From Cyanophora paradoxa (Eukaryota; Glaucocystophyceae; Cyanophorales; Cyanophoraceae), in the NCBI GenBank assembly GCA_004431415.1, contig QPMI01000051.1:1-53265 (forward strand): a stretch of 53,265 nt of DNA, in the 5' to 3' direction. A program made the translations under genes and the position numbers. The notes beneath the pieces are model-generated. The model saw only the letters and a list, made by a program, of their open reading frames with translations, was not told where the DNA came from and made no database searches. Below are positions 1 through 10,503 of the stretch, in pieces; positions within the stretch are counted from its first letter, which is position 1, and each line of letters opens with the position of its first letter.

Positions 1-3000
1 AGAGAGCTTACTTCTCTCAATCTCAGCAGTTCTGAAACTGTAAACTTTGGCTCTCAGACCTACATACTCCAATATGCAGAACCTGGCATCTCATTTTTTA
101 TTTACCTGGGTCATTCTGGAATCACCTCAAGGTCTAATGCATAAGATATATTCTCTATCTTTTGGAATGGTCTTAGATTCAATATATAGACAGAAGGAGT
201 CAGTATCATGGAATAGTAACTTTGCTTTTGTCCATTGGGACCTTACAGTATCATAGAAGAACTGGTAATTATGCAGTTTGGCTGCATCCAAAACATAAGC
301 CCCAATTGCAACAGGCTTATCTAGTTTCACATGCTTTGTGTAAAACTCAAAGGCAACTGCTTTTTCGTTATGGGGCTTGTTGATTTCACCAATGGGGAAG
401 CTGCATATTTCATAAATAGTTCTCACTGTTGCAATCTTAACACAGATCTACCTCTGCAGATTCAATGCATTCCCATAGATTGAATTATTCATGAGCTTGT
501 AGAGAATCAGCCTCGAATTTATTCACTGCTTTCCTTCTCATCAGTATTCAGCTCAATATAGGGTTTCATTACAGGAGCCACAGTAAATGATAGGACCCTG
601 TGAACTTTTTTAATTTCACCCCTTTGTCCAACAGATATTAGGAGAGGCTCAGAAATCACATAGTTTGGTCACAGAACCAAAGGTTGCAGTTAGCTTTGGG
701 TTTTATCAAGCTCTTCTCCTGAAGATCTAATAGGCTTTTTGATATTGTGATAATTCTGCATATTCTACTATTTTCTTGTTAATAATTAGGGGGAAATCAC
801 TGTGGTCTAGATATAGCCTAATTGGGTAATCCAGATCAAACTTCCAGGAAACTGGATCTGTTATCTTGTGGGTTGAATTCGGTCTCCCATCTAAAATCAC
901 CAACTGGATTGGCTGACTCAAACAGTAGCCATACAAGTTGTTAGCATCAAAAGCATAATATGGGAGTTCTCACCATCAGCCTCAGCATACCTACAAGGCA
1001 TTGTTGCAAAGCCACCCCTGATTCCCCTCTCAACAAATTCGTATTGCTCTACATCACTTATAAGCTCTATTTTTGCCTTGGTGGTCCTAAGCATAGCATC
1101 CCAAGATAACCCAGGTGCAGATACATAATGAACTGGGTCAAGTCCATATACTGAGTGTGAAAGCCTTCTGAAGCTTGGAATTTGTTCATTAACTCATCTA
1201 CATCAGCAGCTCCAAATCCATGAAATTACTTGCATCAATGAACTTGTAAAGACCCATTGCAATGAAAGGTATTGATCAAAGTTTTTCGAAAGGATTTCGA
1301 TTCGCTTTTTATCACCCATGCCTGCTATTTTCTGAAAATGAATGTCCCACAGTCATCCATTTGGTCAACAACACTGCTACTTTGTTTGCTTTGAGATTCT
1401 CCTATGGAGATTGCAGTTTCTGCATGCAGGAGCAATATAATGACCTGTGTGGTGATCATGATCCCTGCATTTGAAGTTCTCTTGTGAACCTCTCACTGCA
1501 AAGGTAACAGTGTTTTAGTAGCCCTGTAAACAGCCTTTTGCTCATCTGTGAGTTCATTCATGGGAATATTGGTAAACAGGAAGTCAATTAGCTCTCTTGC
1601 TTTGGATTCCAAGCATTCAAACAGACCTCCCATTGGATCCTGACCCTCAAATCGAAAATCTTGAACATCTGCCCCAGTGACTATTCTAATGTTGACTGCT
1701 GAGACTTCCCTCTTGGATTTCGATGCATCTATGGGATGCTTCTATGTTCAATCTTGCAGTAAACAAACAGGAAGCCAACAGTTTTCCTGAGGTTTTTCAG
1801 TCCAAACTCTATGGTGGTCTCAGGTTTTGGTGTGATTCCCTTTGAGAGTCTCCAATCAATGCATCTGTTTGAGTCCACATGAGCAGTGAGTTTAGCCTCA
1901 GACCTGAATCGAGATAAGCATGTGTCACAGTAGTGTAACTTCTGATCATTGTATGTTTCATGGTTTACTTTCAATAGCCTTGAAAGGGACATGATTGTAA
2001 TATAGTGACCATTCCCTTCATCATCAAATATCAGCATGAGATTAACCTTATGCTTTCTGCCTGGGTTACTTGATTGATGCAGGGGATAAATAACCTCTCC
2101 ATCGATTCCAAATATATTAATGCTAATGCCTGCATTTTGAGCCTCGAATTTATCAATAATATCAGCATCACAGGCAACAGGGAATGGGATGTTATCGAAA
2201 TTGAGAGCCAGCGGATTATAAGCGATTGCTGAGTATTTCCATTTGCGATATTGTGAAAGCTCATTCCTCTTATGGAGTTTATCGCTTTTCTGTGAATATA
2301 TGCCAAAATTGCATTTTCGAAGCAGGAATCATCAATATTTCGAATATTTACTGTGGCTCTCTTCCTAGCAATCCACTCTGGGGTTTGTAGAAAGCATCCA
2401 CCAGTTGGAGCATAACTCATAATAGCCACTCTGAGTATTTCAATTCTTTCTAAGCGATAGCTATCAACCACATTCATCTGCTCCTGACACATTTGGGCTG
2501 CTTTATTCAGCTCAGTTCGAATATTTCTCGACCTGGTTAATACAAGTAATCACTGTAAATGTATTTCGATATCCAAACCTGTGGATTGCTCACTTTAACG
2601 AACTTGCAGATAAAAGACAAGCGAACCTTGATTGCCCTGAATTGATCTAAACCCTGCTTTAATCGATTTGGAAGGGATGTAGCAATTCTGTCCAGGAATT
2701 CAATCACATCTACAACAACTTCCCTTCTGGCTCTGTAAGTGAGCCAGCGATATAATTCATTCATGGCTGTTCCATCTTCTGCCTCTGGTTCTATTTGCCT
2801 AGCCTATCCAATTCATCCAAGGTTTCAATTTTATCATATAGGTTATTTGCTTTTCTGGTTAATCTGCTAAAGTGGGTCTGCCCTTTGCAATTAAATCTAT
2901 TTCCTCATATTCAGCCTCTGTAATTTCATGGCTGCATAAGTGTTCCCAGCAATCCCATGAGTTCCCATTTCTTTCCCTTATGAGTTTGTTGGTAATTCGG

Positions 3001-3005
3001 GGCAT
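1..3005 (-). pseudogene. polB: Protein-primed DNA polymerase B, frameshifted, 3' end off the left edge
   Basis: Replicative DNA polymerase of the protein-primed B family found in polintons and PLVs. Reading on the minus strand from an ATG at 3005, pieces in different frames give the expected order. There is an N-terminal helical region (2764-2540). A segment with TPEWIARKRATVNI and CFENAILAYI (about 2420-2270) is typical of polinton polymerases. A zinc-finger-like CDTCLSRFRSEAKLTAH lies at about 1920. Motif A, FDANNLYGYC, is at about 950-920. The conserved KPVAIGAYVLDAAKLH and motif C, LLFHDTDSF, lie at about 340-190, and the C-terminal LEYVGLRAKVYS near 60-20. At least six frame changes interrupt it, mostly one-base shifts. 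A functional enzyme could not be made from this copy as read. Family assignment is firm; exact ends and the cause of the breaks are not. Confidence 0.85.
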
Positions 3006-3156
3006 TATTCCTAACTTGTTCCTATTCTAAGGGGATATTTTATTTTAGGATGTTCTAAACGCAATTTAAAATGTTTTAATGGATCCACTGGCTTCCTCTG
3101 AATGGAATCGCAAAAACCTATTAATCTAAATCGGGATTTCGGTTTTTGTAAATTGA

Positions 3157-3414
3157 CTATCCAAGGTTCAAAGAGATACATGTAATATGCTTCTTGTTCA
3201 TTAGGTCTTCATGCCCACCCTTCTTACTTGAATACAGGACTGAGAACTTCACATCAGAAGCCTTGCATAGGTCTGCTGTAGATGGCATTTGACCTGATTT
3301 GTGTTGTCTCCATCTTTTTTGAAGTGGCTGTGAGGTTCTTCCTATGTAGACTTTGTTCATTTCCTGACTCTCAATCATATAGATCGATCCAGAATCATGA
3401 TCTGTTCCAGCCAT
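3157..3414 (-). CDS. GIY-YIG nuclease domain protein, short
   Basis: Small stand-alone GIY-YIG endonuclease of 85 residues. The core reads SIYMIESQEMNKVYIGRTSQ (residues about 10-29) followed by PLQKRWRQHKSG. This provides the GIY/YIG strands and the conserved Arg of the family; the distal Glu appears in GHEDLMNKKHI near the C terminus. The product ends soon after, so the C-terminal part may be truncated by a frameshift. Such nucleases are common in PLVs, virophages and large DNA viruses, where they are linked to homing or recombination. The gene lies between the polymerase and primase-helicase genes, with a stem-loop repeat upstream. A TATA-like stretch sits about 20-30 bases before the start. 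The domain call is secure; the role is inferred. Confidence 0.75.
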   Translation of the reverse strand: MAGTDHDSGSIYMIESQEMNKVYIGRTSQPLQKRWRQHKSGQMPSTADLCKASDVKFSVLYSSKKGGHEDLMNKKHITCISLNLG

Positions 3415-3466
3415 TTCTTACTAGTTACATATAAATATATTTTTCTATCTCTTAAATCATTTTTTG

Positions 3467-3571
3467 GTTGACTTAGTGGGTGGAGTTGAGGCACTTTTTA
3501 TTTCTTTTTAGGGCAGAGTCCTCTTTTAGAATCTGTGAAAAAATGAGTCAACTCCCCCCACTTAGTCAACC
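3467..3571. repeat. Stem-loop: 25-bp inverted repeat, copy 1
   Basis: The arm at 3467-3491 begins GGTTGACTTAGTGGG and the arm at 3547-3571 ends CCCACTTAGTCAACC. They are near-complementary over 25 bases with a 55-base loop. The right arm is identical over 25 bases to 24,297-24,321, where the same architecture recurs. It lies between the GIY-YIG gene and the end of the primase-helicase gene. It could be a bidirectional terminator, a miniature inverted-repeat element or a replication signal. Confidence 0.7.
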
Positions 3572-3657
3572 TAATCGATAAATAAACCATAAATAAAAGA
3601 CTGTTTGGGTCTTTTATGATAAATTTGAGTCAACTGTGAGTCCACTTTTGAGTAAAC

Positions 3658-6237
3658 CTAAACTTCAACATCAGAGTCATAATCTGATGCATCAGGATCA
3701 GCAGCAGGTAGTTCTTGTTTCATCCTTGGATTAGCTTCTTCCTCAATGGTCTCATCATCTACAAGCTTCATCTTTCTGAATTCCTCAAATACTTGTGGGA
3801 ACAAGAAATGATAGTATTGTTTGCCATTTGTAGTTTTCACTTGGATATATGTACACTTCGCATTTCTGTATAATATCTGCGACTATTATAATCGTTTTTA
3901 TATTTGTTGCTGGTAATAACTCCTGGAACCATTTCCAGGTTTCCACAAGGCTACCAGACTTGCATTTATTCTCGGAAATTAAGCCTCGATCCACAAGCCA
4001 CTTAGTGAACATAAGAATGATTGGGGCGCATACCTGCTGGGCTAAATAGTATTTATTTGTAAGGGGTCTATCAGCAATCCAGTTCACATCCTCACAGTCA
4101 ACTTTGGTTCTCAAATAGTGGGCAATGTTTCGAATATTGCAGTGATCATTTAGCCATTTTACAAGTGGAAGGAAGTATGACCTATCCTTTGCGAATTTCT
4201 TACTAACTTCAACAACCACAAATCGCCTATCTCCAGCTTCAATTTTTACTGGAATGTTGTTATTGCTGGTGAATATAATCCTGGCAAAGTTGCTTTTTGT
4301 GTATGAATCTATCCCTTTGTGTTCAATTACAATCTTATCAGAAGTTATGAGATCTTTGAGCATATCATTATTTTCGAATGTGTCCTTGCCTGAGGCTTCA
4401 TTGACAACAATCAAGATCTTATCCTCTCTATGGGCAAATCGACCAAACAGATCCTCTTTTGGCTTACCAGTTGCATAACTCAGGGCATCTCCAAGTATCT
4501 TCTTTTGGAAAGTATCAACCAACACATTCTTACCAGTTCCCTGTTCACCAATGAAGATTAAGGATACTCCATTGAGTTCCCCAGGCTTTGCAGCATGTGG
4601 GCAAACCATTTCAACAGATATTCATAGGTATTTGATCCTCACCAGACATTAAGAACAAGTGATCAAGGAACAGGCTTAATCATCTCAGCAGTTACATCCT
4701 CTGGAGCATTTTCGAATTGCTGATGGTCGACCTTCATTCCTGGATAGAGATTAAATACAGGACTTGCATTTTGCACTGAGAGTAGCAGGAGGTGGGAGGA
4801 AATCCATGTAAGTTGATCTTGTGGCTGTTGGATCCACAATCCATTTCCTAAATGATTGCTCCCATTTCTCTTTCTCATTATCTGTCCCCATTCACAATCA
4901 CCTTATGCATCAATGTGGGGAAATGCTTGTAGACAGTTTTCCAATGTCTTTGGGCATCCAGCAAAAGTAGTTGTTCATCCCAGAGCATCACACAACCAAC
5001 ATTTTCAACATGATGCATGCGAGCATTGAAATACCTCTAATGCACATTGTAATGTTCAGCCAAGGAGGGATACTTGCAGTCTTGTAATCGATTTCATCTG
5101 TGTCCTCTGGTAGGAATGCATACTTTTTGGGGAAGAGTTCCTTGAAAAGCTCATTGTTATCTTGCTCAACCAATAAACCAAGGATTTGAAGGTCAACACT
5201 TTGCCAGGCTCAGCCTTCTTCTTGCTTCTGCGAAGCTGTGTAAACTTCTCCTGGCATTCATCATAATCACTTGTCACTCTGTTCTGAGAATTGGTGGAAG
5301 AGTTCAGCTTGCATTTTAGGGGTAAATTTGTTGTCTTCCCCAACATTGATGATGACCAGTCCTACATCAATCAAGTTTTATACTCATTAGCTCTCTCACC
5401 ATTCAGACCATTATAACACTTTGTAGCAGTTCGAAAGTAACAGGATTTTCGGGTTCAGTGTCTTTTTCAGCTTCTACCTTCTCAGTCTTCACTTTATCAC
5501 TTTTTGGCTCCTTTTTAACTGGTTTTGGCTCAGGGCTATAATTTGCAATGCAGAAATATTTGATTCATCCACAAGTTTAGTAGTAGCTGAGAAGTAAGAT
5601 ACAAAGAAGTCCTCATTTCGCATTAACACTTTGTCACAGTCAACGAATTTCTTAAAGCAAACGTTTTTATCAACATCTTTTTTCGACTTATTTTGAGCAT
5701 CCAGAGTCTCACCTTTGCAGCAATTGAGGCAGATTAGGTTCTGTGTGGAGCTGTAAACTCCACTGTCATAATCCTCATTTTTCACCAATCCCATCGCTTT
5801 GAAAAGCTTGGGGATATCTTCATGTTTGCATGCAAGCGATTTAATAATAAAGTGGGCTGAATCTTGAACTTGGTGACATCCTCCTTAATCAAATAAACCC
5901 TTCTATGGCGAACTGCAACAGCAATATCGTTAATAGAAGTGGTACCAGATCGCTTCCATAGCTTATCTCTCATCTCTCTTACAACAGTTTCCGCCTCAGC
6001 ATAGTTATCAGCAATGTTCTCCTTCAAATCAGCGAATTTATCCAGGTCCAGGTAAACTCTGGTCACTTGCTCAGGTTGAATGCATTCAGCCCAGGTCTTA
6101 ACTTGCTATTATCAATGGCTTCAAGGGCATCTTCGGCAGAATCAAATACATGGGTGACCTTGTTGCGATCACCAATGAGAGTACTAAGGAATGTAGCATT
6201 TTTCAACAGGGGTGGCGAATTTCTCGATTTTGTTCAT
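3658..6237 (-). pseudogene. Primase-superfamily 3 helicase (AEP primase + D5-like helicase), frameshifted
   Basis: Replication protein combining an archaeo-eukaryotic primase with a D5-type SF3 helicase. Minus-strand pieces in several frames give an N-terminal primase with the catalytic RVYLDLDKF motif (about 6065-6040). A WKRSGTTSINDIAVA stretch follows, then a DSGVYSSTQNLICLNCCKG segment (about 5770-5715) typical of this primase class. The helicase half is one open stretch, 4609-3785, with Walker A GEQGTGKN (about 4549-4526), Walker B ILIVVNEASG, and motif C IIFTSNNNIP followed by GDRRFVVVE. The acidic C-terminal tail (3840-3658) is in a further frame. At least six frame changes, mostly single-base, interrupt the gene. 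It probably acted with the polymerase in viral DNA replication. The family call is strong; the reading as one original gene is inference from order and spacing. Confidence 0.82.
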
Positions 6238-6431
6238 TTTCGATTTTGGGGACTTCTACCTTTAACGAAGAAAATAATTTCGGAAGGAGGAATTGTCTTT
6301 TAATATAATTCCTATTATTTGCAAGTCCTTAAGTAGTTTTGGGTCGGGATACTGTCTCGATATAGTAGGGTACAGTTTTTAAAAAAGAGGGAAGGAAAGC
6401 TGTCATTTTTTTGCTCCGATCAAATCGATTT

Positions 6432-6790
6432 CTACAAAATTTGTTTCGATCGAGAATTTATTCTTCGATATATTTCGCGAGGTCTTCCAACCGGTTTATG
6501 CTCTTTGGGTTTCTTGGGCTGTTCATCTTTCTTCTTGTGGTAATATTCCAGCGCTTTGCCTTTTTTTGCTCCGCGATATTCCTTCATTTTTCCACTGTTT
6601 TCCTCTGGTGTCTGAGGGCAATCTTTTTGAGTTCTTTCTGGTGTGTGAACTGTAGCGGCTCCTTGGGATAATCGTTCCTGCTTCTTTTTATGATAGGCTT
6701 CGCGTTTTCTTGGGCATCTTGGCTCCCTTTTCAGTCTCGAAGCTTCTCTGCTTTTTCATCATCTGTGAGTATCTTGCGGATATTCGGCAT
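6432..6790 (-). pseudogene. Small basic protein with AT-hook-like motif, one frameshift
   Basis: From an ATG at 6790 the minus strand reads a short Lys/Asp-rich N terminus (IRKILTDDEKAEKLR). After one frame change it continues as a very basic chain with two YHKKK segments and the AT-hook-like core KPVGRPREIYRR near the end, about 115 residues in total. The composition (Lys, Arg, Pro, Glu) fits a DNA-binding or virion DNA-packing protein, but no enzyme family is recognised. It lies between the primase-helicase and a run of other small genes. It may equally be a degenerate spacer ORF; the recurring basic motifs argue for a real gene. Confidence 0.4.
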
Positions 6791-6936
6791 TTCTCTTTAA
6801 TAGTAGATACGAAAATATTTTTCCTCAATACAATCTATCTACTTTCCTTAAGTCATTTTTTGTTGCGAACACCAGTTCCTGTCTGTAAACTTTTATAGCT
6901 GCCTCCAGTGGCATAACTGAGACCGCTTTTTCTCAA

Positions 6937-7152
6937 TTATCTTATAGACCTGGGGTCCATTGCTACTTTCAGTAGGCAAATAATATTTAATTGTCTAGCG
7001 CTCTGGGTCTCTGCTTCCCTTTTTGGGCTTCTTCTGCGGATAGATAGGATGCCAGGGCTTGCTGCTTTTTTATACTCTCTATATGCTGGGTCCTCTCTAT
7101 ATCGTTTCTGCATTGCTAGAATGTGTCTAATAGACCTCAGTAACAGGTTCAT
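6937..7152 (-). CDS. Hypothetical small basic protein
   Basis: An open frame of about 71 residues from an ATG at 7152. It is Arg/Lys-rich (AMQKRYREDPAYREYKKAA, then RRRSPKRE) and not matched to any family I know. The EYKK- and RYRE-type segments resemble the basic protein encoded just downstream at 6790-6432, so the two may be related nucleic-acid-binding products. The second half reads less like protein, and the frame may have shifted there. Low confidence as a functional gene. Confidence 0.35.
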   Translation of the reverse strand: MNLLLRSIRHILAMQKRYREDPAYREYKKAASPGILSIRRRSPKREAETQSARQLNIICLLKVAMDPRSIR

Positions 7153-7173
7153 CACTGGTAAAACTCGATTAAA

Positions 7174-7447
7174 CTAATAGTGTCCTCCATTTATATTCCA
7201 GAGAAAAACGTTTTCTGGCTGGCAGAGAACTTCTCCTTGATACTCCTGTTGCTCATATGTATACTCTGTGGGGTCTGCTGGCATTGACTCCACAGAAATC
7301 GTAGACCTCCTTCTCTCTCTTGCTTCTGAGGCATTATCCTCAGTATCTGACAATCTCAAACTCCACTCTTGTCTCACAGCATCCACTGTGGCAATTGCTC
7401 ACCACATGCAGACTGAACATCTCGAAAAACTTTCGTATTATATCCAT
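7174..7447 (-). pseudogene. Hypothetical protein, one frameshift
   Basis: From an ATG at 7447 (MDIIRKFFEMFSLHV), one frame change near 7400 leads into an open frame. That frame ends at 7174 and has an acidic, Ser/Arg/Gln-rich sequence (SDTEDNASEARERRRS; TEYTYEQQEYQG). The combined product would be about 90 residues. No family is recognised. Its start overlaps the end of the small frame at 7596-7438. It may be a short virion or regulatory protein of the viral element. Confidence 0.35.
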
Positions 7448-7596
7448 GTCTCTAATAAAACAGAGATAATTAAAAGCCAAACTCGTCTTTTATATACTGT
7501 GGGAGCTACTCCCTTTCCTACTTCAGCTTTAGTGGCACCAGGTTCAATGGTTCCCTTCTGGGTCTTTGTTTTCATTTCATCTACTGCCCTGCTCAT
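7438..7596 (-). CDS. Hypothetical 52-residue protein with a C-terminal hydrophobic helix
   Basis: A short frame from an ATG at 7596. It has a Lys/Thr-rich hydrophilic N-terminal half and a hydrophobic end, VWLLIISVLLETWI, that could form one membrane helix. Its stop overlaps the start of the next minus-strand frame (7447). Small single-span proteins are common in PLVs and virophages, but no homology is recognised. Length and position alone support it, so it may be spurious. Confidence 0.25.
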   Translation of the reverse strand: MSRAVDEMKTKTQKGTIEPGATKAEVGKGVAPTVYKRRVWLLIISVLLETWI

Positions 7597-7656
7597 CGAT
7601 TTGTGTTCTCTTTCTTAGCAATAAACTGTTTATCTGGGACACCAGTAATGCCCATT

Positions 7657-8209
7657 TTAATAAACTTCCTTTCGAAGCATCTCCTTTAGCTTGGCTCTCT
7701 CTTTCTTCTCAGTAACATACTGCTCCAAGGCACTTGATTTGGCTTCCAGATCTTTGAGTTTAGCAGTCATCTCATCCCATTGAGCCTTGGGAATTCGATG
7801 AATATTTTGAGTGGGAGCAGTCTTATATGTGACTTCACCAGCCATAGACTGGATTACCTTGTCTGATTCTTTACTGAGACCCTCACCTTTGCGAGCCAGT
7901 GATAGATCTTGCAAGCCTAAACCTTTATCATCAGCAGCACCAATAATTCGCCTGGCTCCCGCTCAGCAACAGCCTTCATCTTTGAGGCTTCAGGTGAAAT
8001 GTTGGAGTTGGTCACTGGTTGAAGCCTGTGGGGCTTTGTCATCAAATGATTCCTCATAGGCAGCATTGAGGGGGTCTTCTTGTTGTTGAGAGGGCTTCAC
8101 TTCATTCATACCATTGAATTCAGTGGGTCTGTGTTAATGGATCCATTGTTTCCACCACCTGAATAGCCAACAGCCCCAGCTGGGATCCTATCTTTCGTTT
8201 GGGAGGCAT
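7657..8209 (-). pseudogene. Hypothetical coiled-coil protein upstream of the ATPase set, frameshifted
   Basis: From an ATG at 8209 (MPPKRKIGSQ) the minus strand yields, after three or more frame changes, a Gly/Asn/Ser-rich stretch. A Gln/Asp/Glu-rich stretch (EVKPSQQQEDPLNAAYEES) follows, then the open 7914-7657 part with a predicted coiled coil (WDEMTAKLKDLEAKSSALEQ). Total length would be about 185 residues. A disordered N-terminal half and coiled-coil C-terminal half next to capsid genes would fit a scaffold or virion-assembly protein; this is inference only. No family is recognised. Confidence 0.4.
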
Positions 8210-8287
8210 TGTATCTTTATTAGAATGAGAGATAATTTTATAAACCGCGTTTATATCGCATCAATTTATTGCTATGGACTTGGCTTT

Positions 8288-9015
8288 TCACTTCTTTGGG
8301 GCTTCCTCTTTCTCTGGTGGTTTCAGTTCATCTTCTTTCTTTTTGGCTTCCTGTGGAAGCGAGGAAATGGGAAATCTTTCACAAGCTCAGCTTTATCTAC
8401 ATAGTATTTAACTGAGTAGTTTGCAGAGGACCAAATGATATACTGATAGGAGTGAACATACTCTTCAAACATCTTGTAGAAATCCTCTTTATTTCGCATA
8501 TATTGTATTCTTCCTCTATGGCTTCCAGTTCTTTGCGATTTGCAGCACTTAGAAACATTGCATAATCCGAATTTACTCGAATAGTCGAAGAGACTTTTCT
8601 TAGCTTTTGTGTGATGCAGATAATGGATATTTTCGAATGGCGACCTCTGGAATACAGAGATCCGATTATTTATCCCTTGTGAGATCGACTATCTCATTAT
8701 CGATTAAATCATCTAAAACCAACACAATTGGTTAACAGGTTCACCTTTCTCTATTTTCTCTTGCCTCTCATCTAGCAATTTAGCAATGTAAGGGGCATCC
8801 CATTTTCCCAGTTGCAGTGTTGCCACTTTATCCCAGAAATGATTGAAGCTGGTTCCACTCACAACTAATACAACATCAATCTTTTTGGCATCATGTAATT
8901 GCTTTAACCAATACTTTACAGCTTCTGATTTACCAGTTGCTGATTTTCCTATTGCCAATACACGAAATGGTGGTTCTATCATTTCACCAGCCACAAATTC
9001 ATCCAAATCAGTCAT
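8288..9015 (-). pseudogene. A32-type genome packaging ATPase (FtsK-HerA superfamily), frameshifted
   Basis: DNA-packaging ATPase that would load the genome into capsids. From an ATG at 9015 the N-terminal part is intact with Walker A IGKSATGKSEA (about residues 22-32). After a frame change near 8715 comes Walker B LVLDDLIDNE (about 8715-8690). A further frame carries RHSKISIICITQKLRKVS and STIRVNSDYAMF (about 8620-8545), the sensor-like region typical of A32/PLV ATPases. The tail, in a last frame, ends Lys/Glu/Pro-rich at 8288. At least three frame changes. It sits directly downstream of the major capsid gene, as expected for a PLV morphogenesis block. The family call is strong; the copy is not translatable as read. 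Confidence 0.8.
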
Positions 9016-9080
9016 TGTTGTATATCTTTCTTAATAAAGACATATAAAAATAATGCAGGGAGACTGAAAATCGTAACAAT

Positions 9081-10450
9081 CTATAAATTAATTCTGCGTA
9101 AACCATCTTTGTCGACAATAATAAAGCTATGCATGAGAGCGCGAACATTAACATCGATTACCTTATCTGAGGGCATGTAGAGGGTGAGGAAGGAAGAAGA
9201 GGAATTTGTTAAATCAACATAACCAGACTGGGCAATATTTCGAATTGCCTTTTCTCCATCAAGACAGAATGGGAGTCCTGAGAGGACATAGCGATCAGCA
9301 ACCTTATCCATGTTAGAGCATTTGAAGGCATCAGCAATTAGCTCAGCACCTTTGAGTAGGGAAATTGGCTCAGTGGCAAAAAGTCGCTGACCATTTATTT
9401 CAGTTGTAAATGTTATGTCTTTGGATTGGCATAGGTCTTAAGAACACTGTGGGAGCCATTGGATTTGTCAACAGTTTCATGATCACGAACTGAAACAAGC
9501 AGAGCATATACAAGACCTGAGATTTGAGAGAGGTTAATTCGATTGGGTTGGGCATTGCCCTTGGCAGGGAAAGCACTAGCATCTACAAATCCAATATCAA
9601 GGGAGGGAATAGCCATGCCAGTTGTCTTAACCTTTTCAATGACAGTAGCGAAAAGCTCATCAGAAACATTAATAGCATGCATGTAAAGGCGAGGAGAAGT
9701 AATAGAAATAACAGGAGTTGTTGCACCAAGACTGAAAGTTGTGATATTTTGACCAACATGGGCAAGTGTGGCATTAGCAGTATCACCAAGACCATCATCT
9801 TCTGTCTTATCAGCAACTGTCCCACCAACAACAGGGAGAGAGCGACCACCATAGGAAGTTTCAACATAACCCTTTCCAGCATCCTTAAACCAAACAGTAA
9901 CAACCATTTCACCAGATAAAGCACCAAGGGGAAGGTAGTGATTTAGCCAAGGCACAGGGATTTCAACAAAGAATGAGCCACCAAGGCGGTTGGTTCCATG
10001 AGCAGGGATGCCATGAACCATGCCCATTGATCGCTTCTTTTTAGCTAGTTGATCCTCCGAATAATAGACCAGGGGGAAATGAGCAAGGAAATCAGATGGA
10101 ATATGGTAGGTGTAAGATCCATAGGTAATTTCAAGTCGCTGAACTAAAGCACCAACTGGGCGAGTGTATCCATTGCGAACTAGGTCAGTATCACCAGCAA
10201 ACGTGATGGCTGGAAGGTCGAAAGCAAGTTCGAGTTTTCCACAGAAATTGTAGCGAGGTAGCTTGAAGGAAATGCGATTTCCAACATTATTCTCAAAAGT
10301 ATTGCTGGGATTCACAACAACTAGAACTGGCTTAGATTTGGATTCGAGACCAAGCATAAGGGAGTTATCCAGGAAAAAGGCTTTCGCCTCTTCTGGGGTT
10401 GTTAGGGCTTCTTTCAGCGAAAGTCTTTGAAGAGTGGAAGTGATATCCAT
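9081..10450 (-). pseudogene. Major capsid protein (double jelly-roll), one frameshift
   Basis: The virion shell protein of about 456 residues, of the size usual for PLV and virophage double-jelly-roll capsids. The start is placed at the ATG at 10,450 (MDITSTLQRLSL), because the upstream ATG at 10,492 adds an unlikely peptide over the promoter region. The chain is open to 9413 and resumes in the next frame (FTTEINGQRLFATEP) to 9081. One missing base in a purine run near 9415 explains the break. Beta-rich segments such as GNRISFKLPRYNFCGKLELA, ALVQRLEITYGSYTYHIPSD and RLGGSFFVEIPVPW fit jelly-roll strands. It lies between the packaging ATPase and a penton-like gene on the same strand. Position, length and strand pattern support the call; the single break may be a sequencing error. 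Confidence 0.8.
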
Positions 10451-10503
10451 TATATTCTCTTTTATTATACTGCAACATAAAAAATCTACCAATGATCCTT
10501 AAT

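Noticed and set aside
6067-6898. Plus-strand frames rich in Phe/Leu that look like membrane proteins
   Set aside because: They mirror A-rich, Lys-rich coding on the minus strand (primase N terminus and AT-hook-like protein).
9524-9927. Frames on both strands within the capsid region
   Set aside because: Out-of-frame shadows of the major capsid gene.
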